From: Micromonospora globbae
GTDB taxonomy: Bacteria > Actinomycetota > Actinomycetes > Mycobacteriales > Micromonosporaceae
Reading direction: 5' to 3'
DNA length: 64,000 nucleotides
Assembly: GCF_003610785.1 (NCBI RefSeq)
Contig: NZ_RAQQ01000008.1
Span: 124,001-188,000, forward strand
In this document: piece after piece, positions 39,471-48,507 of the stretch
Layout: every line of letters starts with the position of its first letter
How positions within the stretch are numbered: position 1 is the stretch's first letter
Notes under the pieces: generated by a model
What the model was told of the DNA's origin: nothing
What the model saw: the letters and a program-made list of their open reading frames with translations, nothing else
Databases searched by the model: none
Translations under genes and position numbers: made by a program

Positions 39471-42077
39471 GTGACGCCACCCCGACGCCGCCGCGCGCTG
39501 CTCGCCGCGGCGGCCGCCCTCGCCCTCGCCACCGTCGGCGCCGCCCCCGCACACGCCGAGCCACCGCCCGACGCGCCCGAGCAGATCGACAACGGCGACT
39601 TCAGCGCCGGCGTGGCGCCGTGGTTCTCCTACGGCACCGGCCCGCTCGGCGTGACCGACGGCCGCCTCTGCGCCACCGTGCCCGGTGGCCTCGCCAACCC
39701 CTGGGACGCCGGCATCGGCCAGGACGGCGTCCCGCTCGTCGCCGGCGCCGAGTACACCCTCGGCTTCGACGTGTCGGCCACCCCCGGCACCCCGGTCACG
39801 GCCGTGCTGCAGCTGGGCGCCCCGCCGTACACCGGGTACGCGAGCGTCACCGTCACCGCCGGCGGCACCGCCCAGCGGGTCGAGCGGACCTTCACCGCCA
39901 CGGACGGCAACCCGTCCGCGCAGTTGATCTTCCAGGTCGGCGGGAGCGCCGACGAACAGACCGTCTGCCTCGACAACGTCTCGCTGCGCGGTGGCGAGCC
40001 GCCCGAGCCGTACGAGCCGGACACCGGCCCGCGCGTCCGCGTCAACCAGGTCGGCTACCTTCCGGGTGGACCGAAGAACGCCACGGTCGTGACCGAGGCG
40101 ACCGAGCCCCTGCCCTGGCGGCTGCGCTCCGCCGACGGCGACGTGCTGGCCGAGGGCACCACCACCCCGCGCGGCGTGGACCCCGCCTCCGGGCAGAACG
40201 TGCAGACGGCCGACTTCTCCGCGTACCGCACCCCGGGCACCGGGCTGCGGCTGGAGATCGACGGGGAGGCGAGCCACCCGTTCGACATCTCCGGCGGCCT
40301 CTACGAGCGGCTGCGCGCCGACTCGCTCCAGTTCTTCTACGCCCAGCGCAGCGGCATCGCCATCGACGGCGCGCTGCTCGGCGAGGCGTACGCCCGCCCG
40401 GCCGGCCACCTCGGGGTGGCCCCCAACCAGGGCGACACGGACGTGCCCTGCCAGCCCGGGGTGTGCGACTACCGCCTCGACGTGCGCGGCGGCTGGTACG
40501 ACGCGGGCGACCACGGCAAGTACGTGGTCAACGGCGGCATCGCCACCTACCAGCTGCTGAGCGCGTTCGAGCGGACCAAGACGGCCGCCACGGCGGGCGG
40601 CGGCGCCGCGCTCGGCGACGGCACCCTGCGGGTGCCCGAGCACGGCAACGGGGTGCCCGACATCCTCGATGAGGCCCGCTGGGAGCTGGAGTTCCTGCTG
40701 CGCATGCAGGTGCCGGCCGGCCAGCCGCTCGCCGGCATGGCACACCACAAGATCCACGACCGGAACTGGACGGGCCTGCCGCTCGCCCCGCACGACGACC
40801 CGCAACCGCGCGAGCTGCACCCGCCGTCCACGGCCGCCACCCTGAACCTCGCCGCCGTGGCGGCCCAGTGCGCCCGGCTCTACGCGCCGTACGACGCCGC
40901 GTTCGCGGGCCGCTGCCGGACGGCGGCGACCACGGCGTACGCGGCCGCGAAGGCCCACCCCGACCGGTACGCGAGCCCGGCCGACAGCACCGGCGGCGGC
41001 GCGTACGACGACACGCGGGTGACCGACGAGTTCTACTGGGCGGCCGTCGAGCTGTGGCTCACCACCGGCGCGCCGGCGTACCTCGCCGACCTGACCGCGT
41101 CGCCGCACCACACCCAGGACGTGTTCGAGCCGCGGGGCTTCGGCTGGCAGGGCGTCGCCGCGCTGGGCCGGCTCGACCTCGCCACCGTGCCGAACGCGCT
41201 GCCCGCCGCCGAGCTGGCCCGCGTCCGGGCCTCGGTCACCGACGCCGCCGACGGTTACCTCGCCGAGCTGCGGCGGCAGGCGTACGGGCTGCCGATGCCC
41301 GGCGACGCCGGCAGCTACTTCTGGGGCGGCAACAGCAACGTCCTCAACAACACCGTCGTGCTGGCCACGGCGTTCGACCTGACCGGCGACGCCCGCTACC
41401 GCGACGGCGCCGTGCAGGCCGTGGACTACCTCTTCGGCCGCAACGCGCTGAACATCTCGTACGTGACCGGCTGGGGCGAGCACGCCGCCCGGAACCAGCA
41501 CAGCCGCATCTTCGCCCACCAGCTCGACCCGAGCCTGCCGCACCCGCCCGCGGGTTCCCTCGCCGGCGGGCCGAACGCCGCCCTCCAGGACCCGTTCGCC
41601 GCGCAACTGCTCGCCGGGTGCGCACCCATGTTCTGCTACGTCGACGACATCAACTCGTACTCGACCAACGAGGTGGCGATCAACTGGAACTCGGCCCTGG
41701 CCTGGGTCGCCTCCTTCCTCGCCGACCAGGGCGCGGCCGACCCGGTGGCGGCGCCGACCTGCGCCGCGACGTACACCCTCCACGGCAGCTGGCCGGGCGG
41801 CTTCACCAGCCAGGTGACCATCCGCAACACCGGCACGGCCCCGGTCGACGGTTGGACGGCGCGGTTCGCGTTCACCGGCGACCAGGCGGTGGACCGGGCG
41901 TGGCTCGCGAGGGTGAGCCAGTCCGGCGCCACGGTGACCGCGCGCAACGAACCGCACAACGCCCGGATCAACCCGGGCGCGACGGTGACGTTCGGGTTCA
42001 CCGCGACCACCGGCGGCGGCGCCAATCCGCCACCCGGCCTGGTCACGCTCAACGGCGTCCCCTGCACGTCGGCCTGA
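39471..42077 (+). CDS. Secreted endoglucanase, GH9 with CBM4/9, Ig-like domain and CBM2
   Basis: 868-residue extracellular cellulase. Order: signal peptide 1-29 (basic start, Ala-rich core, APAHA cleavage); CBM4/9-like sandwich ~35-175; CelD_N Ig-like domain ~185-275 ([19 protein letters not shown]); GH9 catalytic domain ~280-755 with [16 protein letters not shown] (base Asp pair) and [11 protein letters not shown] (acid Glu); CBM2 ~765-868 ([20 protein letters not shown], with the usual terminal cysteines). It cuts beta-1,4-glucan inside the chain and binds crystalline cellulose through CBM2. A CebR-type operator precedes it. There is no cellobiose transporter nearby. A strong hairpin follows. 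Confidence 0.96.
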   Translation: MTPPRRRRALLAAAAALALATVGAAPAHAEPPPDAPEQIDNGDFSAGVAPWFSYGTGPLGVTDGRLCATVPGGLANPWDAGIGQDGVPLVAGAEYTLGFDVSATPGTPVTAVLQLGAPPYTGYASVTVTAGGTAQRVERTFTATDGNPSAQLIFQVGGSADEQTVCLDNVSLRGGEPPEPYEPDTGPRVRVNQVGYLPGGPKNATVVTEATEPLPWRLRSADGDVLAEGTTTPRGVDPASGQNVQTADFSAYRTPGTGLRLEIDGEASHPFDISGGLYERLRADSLQFFYAQRSGIAIDGALLGEAYARPAGHLGVAPNQGDTDVPCQPGVCDYRLDVRGGWYDAGDHGKYVVNGGIATYQLLSAFERTKTAATAGGGAALGDGTLRVPEHGNGVPDILDEARWELEFLLRMQVPAGQPLAGMAHHKIHDRNWTGLPLAPHDDPQPRELHPPSTAATLNLAAVAAQCARLYAPYDAAFAGRCRTAATTAYAAAKAHPDRYASPADSTGGGAYDDTRVTDEFYWAAVELWLTTGAPAYLADLTASPHHTQDVFEPRGFGWQGVAALGRLDLATVPNALPAAELARVRASVTDAADGYLAELRRQAYGLPMPGDAGSYFWGGNSNVLNNTVVLATAFDLTGDARYRDGAVQAVDYLFGRNALNISYVTGWGEHAARNQHSRIFAHQLDPSLPHPPAGSLAGGPNAALQDPFAAQLLAGCAPMFCYVDDINSYSTNEVAINWNSALAWVASFLADQGAADPVAAPTCAATYTLHGSWPGGFTSQVTIRNTGTAPVDGWTARFAFTGDQAVDRAWLARVSQSGATVTARNEPHNARINPGATVTFGFTATTGGGANPPPGLVTLNGVPCTSA

Positions 42078-42082
42078 CCGTT

Positions 42083-42120
42083 CCCGCCCCGGCGCGGCCG
42101 CACGGTCGCGCCGGGGCGGG
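42083..42120. terminator. Terminator of the cellulase gene
   Basis: CCCGCCCCGGCGCG (42083-42096) and exact complement (42107-42120): 14-bp stem with a 10-nt loop. Confidence 0.8.
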
Positions 42121-42191
42121 CACCACCCGCCCGACGGGAACGCCCGCTCGCGGCCCTTCATCGCCGGACGCCGGTGTAGCACGATGTCGGC

Positions 42192-42719
42192 GTGACCGAC
42201 ACCCTGACCGTCCGGCCCGGCGAGCCCGCGGACGCGCCCACGATCCTGCGCCTGCTCGACGGCGCGACCGCCTGGCTCGTCGCCCGTGGCCGCAGCGGCC
42301 AGTGGGGCACCGAGCCGGCCTCGGCCGATCCGCGCCGCATCGCCCAGGCACAGGAGTGGGCCACCGGCGGCGGGCTCTGGCTCGCGATGCTCGGTGACCA
42401 GCCGGTCGGCGCCCTGGTCGTGGGCGCCGCCACCGAGTACGTGCCGGCGGCCACCGAACCCGAGCTGTACGTCAACCTGCTGGTCACCGACCGGGCGTAC
42501 GCCGGACGGGCCATCGGGGGCCGGCTGCTGGCGCACGCCGCGGAGCTGGCCCGCGAGCGGGGCCTGGGCCTGCTGCGGGTGGACTGCTACGCCGGCGCCG
42601 ACGGCGCCCTGGTGCGCTGGTACGAGCGGCAGGGCTTCACCCGCACCGACACGTTCACGGTGCGGCGGCCCGGACGGGAGCCCTGGCCCGGCCAGGTCCT
42701 CGCCCGGCGGCTGCCCTGA
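42192..42719 (+). CDS. GNAT family N-acetyltransferase
   Basis: 175 residues, one GNAT domain: TVRPGEPADAPTILRLLDGA at the start, PELYVNLLVTDRAYAGRAIG with the acetyl-CoA P-loop region (R-x-x-x-G-x-x-IG-G here AGRAIGGRLLAHAAELARER), and LLRVDCYAGADGALVRWYER. It moves an acetyl group from acetyl-CoA to an amine; the acceptor is unknown. GTG 42192 follows TAGCAC-type sequence within 15 nt, so a short leader. It ends 12 bp from the convergent zinc-finger gene. Confidence 0.9.
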   Translation: MTDTLTVRPGEPADAPTILRLLDGATAWLVARGRSGQWGTEPASADPRRIAQAQEWATGGGLWLAMLGDQPVGALVVGAATEYVPAATEPELYVNLLVTDRAYAGRAIGGRLLAHAAELARERGLGLLRVDCYAGADGALVRWYERQGFTRTDTFTVRRPGREPWPGQVLARRLP

Positions 42720-42731
42720 CGGCGGTACGGC

Positions 42732-42989
42732 TCAGCCGATCTCCTCGTCCACGTAGCACCACCGCCAGGACTCCCCCGGCTGGATCGAGCGCATCACCGG
42801 GTGCCCGCTCTCCTCGAAGTGTGCGCTCGCGTGCCGGTACGGGGACGAGTCGCAGCAGCCCACGTACCCGCAGGTGAGGCAGGCGCGCAGGTGCACCCAG
42901 TCGGCGTTGCCGATCGCCACGCAGGCCGGGCACTCGTCGGTGGCCCGCGGCTCGGCCGTGCCCGCCTCGGTCAGGTGTACGCAGCTCAC
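42732..42989 (-). CDS. UBP-type zinc finger protein
   Basis: 85 residues consisting only of a ZnF-UBP domain. Ligand series: Cys3, His5, Cys20, Cys23, Cys37, Cys40, Cys45 or 46, His53, His57 and His63, around WVHLRACLTCGYVGCCD. The eukaryotic domain binds the ubiquitin tail; bacterial copies, common in actinobacteria, have no known partner. Its ATG at 42989 overlaps the antiporter's TGA (42986) by 4 nt, so it is translationally coupled to a Na+/H+ antiporter, a pairing seen in other actinobacteria, and may tune it. Confidence 0.92.
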   Translation of the reverse strand: MSCVHLTEAGTAEPRATDECPACVAIGNADWVHLRACLTCGYVGCCDSSPYRHASAHFEESGHPVMRSIQPGESWRWCYVDEEIG

Positions 42990-44563
42990 CGCTCGCTCTC
43001 CCGTCGCAGCAACGATTCCTCCAGGTCCAGGTCACGATAGGCCCGCACCAGCACCTCCTCCGGGATCCGGCCGCTGTCCCGGGCCAGGCGGAACACCTCA
43101 CGCTCCGCGTCGATCATCTCCTGCCGCAACCGCCCGTACGCCTGCGACGGCGTCTCCCGCTCGGTGCCGCCGAGCTGCTCCCACGCCAGGTTGGTGCGCT
43201 CCTCCACGACCCGGCGCAGCCGCTCCACCACCGGCCCCGGCGCGCTGTCCGCCAGCTCGTTCAACCGGTCCCGCGCCGCGCGGCTGGCCTGCTGCTGCAC
43301 GCCGGCGGCGGAGAGGGCGTCCTGCACGGGGTCGTCCGGCGGCAGTTTGAGCCACCGGGCCACGGCCGGCAGGGTGGCGCCCTGGCCGACGAGGGTGACC
43401 ACGATAACCGCGAAGGCCAGCCAGATGAACAGCGCCCGGGGATACTCCTCGCCGCCGGACACGGTGAACGGCAGGGCCAGCGCGCCGGCGAGCGTCACCA
43501 CGCCCCGCATCCCCGCCCAGCCGATCACCAGCGGGTACTTCACCGGCTTCCGCTCCCCGCCGCGGCGCCGGACGCCCGGCACCAGCCGGGTCAGGTAGGT
43601 GAGGGGGAACAGCCAGGCGAAGCGGGCCAGGAACAGGGTGCCGATCACCGCGGCCGTGACACCGACGAGCCGCCCCATCGGCTCGTCGAGGTCCTGGAGC
43701 ACGTCCGGGAGCTGCAACCCGACGAGCAGGAAGACCAGGCCCTCCAGCAGGAACCGCACCAGCCGCCACACGGCGCCGACCTGGAGCCGGGACGCCGCCG
43801 ACATCAGCACCGGCAGCCGGTGGCCCAGCGCGAGCCCGGTGACCACCACGGCGACCACGCCCGACGCGTGGATCTCCTCGGCCACGAAGACCACCGCGAA
43901 CGGGATGATCAACGAGAGCGCGTTGTCCAGCAGCGGGTCGGTGATCCGCCGGTGCACGAACCCGAAGACCACCGCCCCGAGGGCGCCGACCAGCACCCCG
44001 CCCCCGGCGGACCGGAGCACCTCGATGCTCACCTCACCCGGGCCGACCGCCGAGCCGACGGCCGCCAGCGCGGCCACCCGGAACAGCACCAGGGCGGTGG
44101 CGTCGTTGAGCAGGCTCTCCCCCTCCAGGATCGTGACCACCCGTCGGGGTAGGCCGATCCGCCGCGCCACCGCCGTCGCCGCCACGGCGTCCGGCGGGGC
44201 GAGCACCGCGCCGAGGGCGAGGCAGATGGCGTAGGGCACCGCCGGCAGCAGCGCGTGCAGGACGAACCCGACGGCCACCGCCGTGAAGATCACCAGGCCG
44301 ATGGCCAGCCACAGGATCGGGCGCAGGTTGTGCCGGAACGCCGGCACCGAGGTCTCCAGGGCGGCCACGTAGAGCAGCGGCGGCAGGATCCCCACGAGCA
44401 CCAGGTCCGGGTCGAGCCGGACGTGCGGGAAGCCGGGTACGAAGGAGAGCACGAGCCCCGCCACCACCAGCACGATCGGTGCCAGCAGCCCGAGCTTGCG
44501 GGCCAGCGCCGCACCGACCGTCGCGATCGCCAGGAACACGACGACCTCGAAGAGTCCGTCCAT
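42986..44563 (-). CDS. Na+/H+ antiporter, CPA1/NhaP type
   Basis: 525 residues: about 12 membrane helices (1-410) and a ~115-residue cytoplasmic tail. Marks: AICLALGAVLAPPDAVAATA, LEGESLLNDATALVLFRVAA (essential ND pair in the core), and IGWAGMRGVVTLAGALALPF. The tail is helical and charged (ERLRRVVEERTNLAWEQLGG) and ends LEESLLRRESER. It expels Na+ in exchange for protons. TAGGCT ends 8 nt before ATG 44563, a leaderless-type promoter. It overlaps the UBP zinc-finger gene by 4 nt. Confidence 0.94.
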   Translation of the reverse strand: MDGLFEVVVFLAIATVGAALARKLGLLAPIVLVVAGLVLSFVPGFPHVRLDPDLVLVGILPPLLYVAALETSVPAFRHNLRPILWLAIGLVIFTAVAVGFVLHALLPAVPYAICLALGAVLAPPDAVAATAVARRIGLPRRVVTILEGESLLNDATALVLFRVAALAAVGSAVGPGEVSIEVLRSAGGGVLVGALGAVVFGFVHRRITDPLLDNALSLIIPFAVVFVAEEIHASGVVAVVVTGLALGHRLPVLMSAASRLQVGAVWRLVRFLLEGLVFLLVGLQLPDVLQDLDEPMGRLVGVTAAVIGTLFLARFAWLFPLTYLTRLVPGVRRRGGERKPVKYPLVIGWAGMRGVVTLAGALALPFTVSGGEEYPRALFIWLAFAVIVVTLVGQGATLPAVARWLKLPPDDPVQDALSAAGVQQQASRAARDRLNELADSAPGPVVERLRRVVEERTNLAWEQLGGTERETPSQAYGRLRQEMIDAEREVFRLARDSGRIPEEVLVRAYRDLDLEESLLRRESER

Positions 44564-44588
44564 GGATCACGAGCCTAGGCAACGCCAC

Positions 44589-44611
44589 CCGGCCGGTCCG
44601 CCACCGGCCGG
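44589..44611. terminator. Hairpin after the LLM oxidoreductase gene
   Basis: CCGGCCGGT (44589-44597), 5-nt loop, ACCGGCCGG (44603-44611): 9-bp stem just beyond the stop of the minus-strand gene. Confidence 0.55.
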
Positions 44612-44630
44612 TCGGTCGTCGGTCACACCG

Positions 44631-45593
44631 TCACCGGGCGCCCAGCTTCGGCAGCACCTCGGCGCCGAACGCGTCGAGGAACGCCCGCTGCTCCTGCCCG
44701 ACGTGGTGCAGCGCGATCTGGTCGAAGCCCAGCGCCACGTACTCCTCCAGCCAGCCGACGTGCCGGCCCAGGTCCGCCGAGACGTTGACCACACGGGCCA
44801 CCCGCTCCATGGGCACGTCGGCCGACACCACGTCGAAGTGCTCGGCGGTCTCCAGGTCCCAGCAGACCGGCGGCGCGAAGACGTTGCTGCGCCACTGGTC
44901 GTACGCGACGGCCTCCGCCTCGGCCTGGTCCGGCGCCCAGCTGAGGTGCACCTGAAGGTGCAGCGGCCCGCGGCCACCGGCGTCGCGGTAGGCGTCGATC
45001 ATCCGGCGCAGGTGCTCCACCGGCGCGTTCACCGTGATGAGCCCGTCCGCCCACCCCGCGCACCAGCGGGCCGTGGGCACGCTCACGGCCGCGCCGAGCA
45101 GCGCCGGGGGCCGCTCGGGCCGGGTCCACAGCCGTGCCCGGTCCACCCGGACCAGGCCGTCGTGGCTGACCTCCTCCCCCGCCAGCAGCGCCCGGATCAC
45201 GTCGACGCACTCGCGCAGCCGGGCGGCGCGGACCGACTTGCGGGGCCAGCCGTCGCCGGTGACGTGCTCGTTGCTGGCCTCCCCCGTGCCCAGGGCCGCC
45301 CAGAACCGGCCCGGGTACATCGCCGCGAGCGTGCCGATCGCCTGGGCCACGACCGCCGGGTGGTACCGCTGGCCGGGGGCGTTCACCACGCCGAACGGCA
45401 GCCCGGTGGCCTGGAGCGCGGCCCCGAGCCAGGACCACGCGAACCCCGAGTGGCCCTGCCGGGCGCTCCACGGCGAGAAGTGGTCCGAACACATGGCGGC
45501 GTCGAAGCCGACCCGCTCGGCGTGGACCACCGCGTCCAACAGGGCGCGGGGGTGGATCTGCTCGTGGGACGCGTGGAAGCCGAACACCGTCAT
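44631..45593 (-). CDS. LLM-class flavin oxidoreductase, TIGR03885-like
   Basis: 320-residue TIM-barrel oxidoreductase of the luciferase-like group. Opening TVFGFHASHEQIHPRALLDA, then FDAAMCSDHFSPWSARQGHS, LGTGEASNEHVTGDGWPRKS and a late ISADLGRHVGWLEEYVALGF-like stretch match the TIGR03885/G6PD-related subgroup. It would use FMN or F420; which is not decidable, though actinobacteria favour F420. The substrate is unknown. ATG 45593 lies 11 nt after GGGTAG of a SigB-like promoter. Confidence 0.88.
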   Translation of the reverse strand: MTVFGFHASHEQIHPRALLDAVVHAERVGFDAAMCSDHFSPWSARQGHSGFAWSWLGAALQATGLPFGVVNAPGQRYHPAVVAQAIGTLAAMYPGRFWAALGTGEASNEHVTGDGWPRKSVRAARLRECVDVIRALLAGEEVSHDGLVRVDRARLWTRPERPPALLGAAVSVPTARWCAGWADGLITVNAPVEHLRRMIDAYRDAGGRGPLHLQVHLSWAPDQAEAEAVAYDQWRSNVFAPPVCWDLETAEHFDVVSADVPMERVARVVNVSADLGRHVGWLEEYVALGFDQIALHHVGQEQRAFLDAFGAEVLPKLGAR

Positions 45594-45604
45594 GGGTGCG
45601 TTCC

Positions 45605-45631
45605 CTACCCAGGACGGTGTCCGGCTAAAGC
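45605..45631 (-). promoter_or_regulatory. SigB/SigF-like promoter of the LLM gene
   Basis: Minus strand GCTTTA (45631-45626), 15-bp spacer, GGGTAG (45610-45605), 11 nt before ATG 45593. The -35 deviates from GTTT. Confidence 0.45.
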
Positions 45632-45649
45632 TGGGCGCGTCGCGCGGGA

Positions 45650-47065
45650 CTACTCGGCGTGCGCGCCCGCCGGTCCGACGGAGCCGGCGCCCTCGCCCAC
45701 CCAGACCGTCTTGGTGTTGCAGAACTCCCGCATGCCCAGCGCGGACAGCTCCCGGCCGTACCCGGAGTTCTTCACCCCGCCGAAGGGCAGTTCGGGGAAC
45801 GAGGTGGTCATCCCGTTGATGAACACGTTGCCGGCGTCCAGGTCGGTCGCGAAGCGCGCCTGCTCGTCCTCGTCCCGGGTCCAGGCGTTCGACCCGAGCC
45901 CGAAGGTGGTGCCGTTGGCCACCTCGATCGCCTCGTCGTACGACGACACCCGGAACAGGCCGGCGACCGGACCGAACACCTCCTCGTGCCACATCCGCAT
46001 CTCCGGGGTGAGGCCGGTGACCACGGTCGGCGGGTACCACCAGCCGTCACCGGCGGGCGGCTCGCCGCCGACCAGCACCGTGGCGCCCTTCTCGACCGCG
46101 TCCCGGACCTGGGCGTGCACCTCGTCGCGACCGCGCTCGCTCGCGAGGGGCCCCACGTCGGTCTGCTCGTCCATCGGGTCGCCGACCCGCAGCGCCGCCA
46201 TGTTGGCCGCGAACTTCTCGGCGAAGGCGTCGAAGACGTCGGCGTGCACGATGAACCGCTTCGCCGCGATACAGGACTGGCCGTTGTTCTGGCAGCGCGC
46301 CGTCGTGGCCACCTCGGCGGCCTTGTCGAGGTCGGCCGACGGCATCACCACGAACGGGTCGCTGCCGCCCAGTTCCAGCACGGTCTTCTTCAGCTCCCGG
46401 CCGGCGATCTGCGCGATCGAGCGGCCGGCGCCCTCGCTGCCGGTCAGCGTGGCGGCGCGGACACGCGGATCGCTGAGGATCTGGTCGACGGCCTCCGACC
46501 CCACGAGCAGCGTGGTGAACGCCCCCTCCGGGAAGCCGGCGCGACGGAACAGGTCCTCCAGCAGCAGCGCCGTCTGCGGCACGTTCGAGGCGTGCTTGAG
46601 CAGCCCGGTGTTGCCGGCCATCAACGCCGGCGCGGCGAACCGCATCACCTGCCACAGCGGGAAGTTCCACGGCATCACGGCGAGCACCGGGCCGATCGGC
46701 TGGTAGCGGACGAACGCGCGGGCCGCGCTCACCGCGGCGGCGTCGGCCGGCTCGTCGGCGAGGAACTCGGCCGCGTGGGCGGCGTAGAAGCGCGCCGCCG
46801 TGGCGCACTTGGTCACCTCGGCCTTCGCCGAGGCGTACGTCTTGCCCATCTCGGTCGTCATGATCCGGGCGATCTCGTCCCGCTCGGCGTCCAGCAGGTC
46901 CGCCGCCGCGTTCATCCAGCCGGCCCGCTGGTCGAGCGTGGTGCGGCCCAGCTGCCGGTACGCCAGGTCGGCCCGCTCGATGGCGGCGTCGATCTGTTCG
47001 GCGGACATGGGGTCGTACGTCTTGAGCACCTGTCCGGTGGCGGGGTTGGTCGTGGCGATGGGCAT
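45650..47065 (-). CDS. gabD: Succinate-semialdehyde dehydrogenase (NADP+)-like aldehyde dehydrogenase
   Basis: 471 residues. Oxidises succinate semialdehyde, the last step of 4-aminobutyrate use, if the assignment is right. Opening IATTNPATGQVLKTYDPMSA, AVMPWNFPLWQVMRFAAPAL, the base motif LELGGSDPFVV, the catalytic cysteine in NNGQSCIAAKRFIVH, and PFGGVKNSGYGRELSALGMR are those of the GabD1 group. AGGAGG precedes ATG 47065. The upstream small membrane gene ends 12 nt before and is probably in the same transcript, which starts at a SigB-like promoter. No GABA transaminase is nearby, so a general aldehyde-detoxifying role is possible. Confidence 0.92.
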   Translation of the reverse strand: MPIATTNPATGQVLKTYDPMSAEQIDAAIERADLAYRQLGRTTLDQRAGWMNAAADLLDAERDEIARIMTTEMGKTYASAKAEVTKCATAARFYAAHAAEFLADEPADAAAVSAARAFVRYQPIGPVLAVMPWNFPLWQVMRFAAPALMAGNTGLLKHASNVPQTALLLEDLFRRAGFPEGAFTTLLVGSEAVDQILSDPRVRAATLTGSEGAGRSIAQIAGRELKKTVLELGGSDPFVVMPSADLDKAAEVATTARCQNNGQSCIAAKRFIVHADVFDAFAEKFAANMAALRVGDPMDEQTDVGPLASERGRDEVHAQVRDAVEKGATVLVGGEPPAGDGWWYPPTVVTGLTPEMRMWHEEVFGPVAGLFRVSSYDEAIEVANGTTFGLGSNAWTRDEDEQARFATDLDAGNVFINGMTTSFPELPFGGVKNSGYGRELSALGMREFCNTKTVWVGEGAGSVGPAGAHAE

Positions 47066-47077
47066 CTCGTCCTCCTG

Positions 47078-47341
47078 TCACTCGAACAGCGAGTGCCGTG
47101 CGCCCGGCTCCTCGCGACGGCGGGCGGCGCGGCGGCGCTGGATGATGACCAGGTCGACGACGGCGACCACCGCGAAGAACGCGCAGACCGCGCCCAGCCA
47201 CGCCAGGTCCGCCAGGAACGCCAGCACCGCGAAGATCGCCATGATCACAAGGCCGAAGCCGGCGAGCGCGAGCCGGAGGTTCAGCGCGCTGTAGGCGTGC
47301 CCGACCGTGCCGCGGGCACGCCGGGGCTGCGATCTCGTCAT
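47078..47341 (-). CDS. Small two-helix membrane protein
   Basis: 87 residues: basic start TRSQPRRARGTVGHAYSALN, helix 1 (LRLALAGFGLVIMAIFAVLA), helix 2 (LGAVCAFFAVVAVVDLVII), and a strongly basic end RRRAARRREEPGARHSLFE. The C-terminus would be cytoplasmic. It resembles the DUF6343-type actinobacterial membrane proteins in general layout, but I cannot confirm this. ATG 47341 lies 9 nt from GGGTAG, so the mRNA is leaderless or nearly so. The dehydrogenase gene follows 12 nt later. Confidence 0.8.
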   Translation of the reverse strand: MTRSQPRRARGTVGHAYSALNLRLALAGFGLVIMAIFAVLAFLADLAWLGAVCAFFAVVAVVDLVIIQRRRAARRREEPGARHSLFE

Positions 47342-47350
47342 TCCCCCGAC

Positions 47351-47375
47351 CTACCCCGCGACGGCCGGGCCTAAC
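47351..47375 (-). promoter_or_regulatory. SigB/SigF-like promoter of the membrane-protein/gabD pair
   Basis: Minus strand GTTAGG (47375-47370), 13-bp spacer, GGGTAG (47356-47351), 9 nt before the ATG at 47341. Confidence 0.6.
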
Positions 47376-47401
47376 CGGTGTGGTCGACCCGTGGGGCCGG
47401 C

Positions 47402-48271
47402 TCAGCCGATCTCGGCGAGCCGCGGCACGATCCGCTCGCCGACCTGCTCGGCGAACTCGGCGGGGTGCCGGTCCGGGGTCACCTGGATCTCGGTAACGCC
47501 GAGCGCGGCGTACTCCCGGACCGCGGTGAGGAACGCCTCCGGCTCGTCCAGGGGCGGCACCCGCATGACCAGGGTCTTCTCGATGCTGTCGTAGTCGCGT
47601 CCCTCGGCCGCGCAGTGCGCGCGGAGCACGTCGAGCTTGTGGCGGACCTCGTCGGCGCCGGTGTCGAAGAGGTTGCACGAGTCGGCGTACCGGGCGACCA
47701 GCAGGAGGGTCTTCTTCTCCCCGCCGCCGCCGATCATGACGGGCGGGTGGGGCCGCCGGAGCGGAGCGGGCACGCAGAGGGTCTCGGCCAACCGGTAGTG
47801 CCGCCCCTCGTAGGGGCCGTTGTTCCCGCTCCACATCTGCAGGCAGATCTGGATGGTCTCCTCCAGCCGCTCGAACCGCTCACCCACCGGCACCACGGGC
47901 ACCCCGAGACCCCGCTGCTCCCGCTCGTACCACGAGGCGCCGATGCCCAGGCGGGCACGGCCGCCGGACAGCACGTCCAGGGTCGTGACGATCTTCGCGA
48001 GCAGGCCCGGGTACCGGTACATCACGCCGGTGACCAGCACGCCGAGCGTCATCCGCTCCGTGTGGGCGGCCACGAAGCCGAGCGTCGTGTACGCCTCCAG
48101 CATCGGCTCGTCGGCGGGCGCCGTCGCCTCCATCTGGAAGTAGTGGTCCATGACGGTGAACGAGGCGAACCCGGCGTCCTCGGCGATCCGCGCGGTGCGC
48201 GCGAGGGTCGGGGCGATCATCTCCGGTTCGGACGGGATTGTGAAGGTCCAGTAGTGCAGGCCGATCCTCAC
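47402..48271 (-). CDS. LLM-class F420-dependent oxidoreductase
   Basis: 289 residues, luciferase-like barrel. VRIGLHYWTFTIPSEPEMIA, FASFTVMDHYFQMEATAPAD, LGVLVTGVMYRYPGLLAKIV, GRARLGIGASWYEREQRGLG and PVMIGGGGEKKTLLLVARYA are the usual F420-type series (the G-G-G-G-E-K-K segment in particular). It reduces or oxidises an unknown organic substrate with F420. GTG 48271 (VRIGLHY) is chosen because GAGGGAGG stands 6-8 nt upstream. Its end lies 27 bp from the promoter at 47375, so it is transcribed toward the gabD group. Confidence 0.9.
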   Translation of the reverse strand: MRIGLHYWTFTIPSEPEMIAPTLARTARIAEDAGFASFTVMDHYFQMEATAPADEPMLEAYTTLGFVAAHTERMTLGVLVTGVMYRYPGLLAKIVTTLDVLSGGRARLGIGASWYEREQRGLGVPVVPVGERFERLEETIQICLQMWSGNNGPYEGRHYRLAETLCVPAPLRRPHPPVMIGGGGEKKTLLLVARYADSCNLFDTGADEVRHKLDVLRAHCAAEGRDYDSIEKTLVMRVPPLDEPEAFLTAVREYAALGVTEIQVTPDRHPAEFAEQVGERIVPRLAEIG

Positions 48272-48507
48272 CGTCACCCTCCCTCGCCCCCGGCCGGCGT
48301 CCGCGGCACACCCCACAATTCCATCCGGGTACGCGGGGTGTCGAGCCTCGGCGCGGCGTCACCCGGACGGCCGACCGCGGTGGCTAGCACATCGGCGGCC
48401 ACCCTGGACACCGATGTGCCGCATAGCCGACAGCAGCCACCCACCGCTACCTCGTCAGCGCGTACAGTGACCGCGCTGCCGCCAGGAGTCGCCGGACGGG
48501 GAAGGAC

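Noticed and set aside
36328-39474. Long frame overlapping HrpB in another phase
   Set aside because: The product is an Arg/Ala/Gly-rich shadow and runs across a terminator region and an opposite-strand PP2C gene.
39231-42536. Very long minus-strand frame opposite the cellulase gene
   Set aside because: It is antisense to a complete GH9 enzyme with signal peptide and all motifs; long antisense frames are expected at this GC content.
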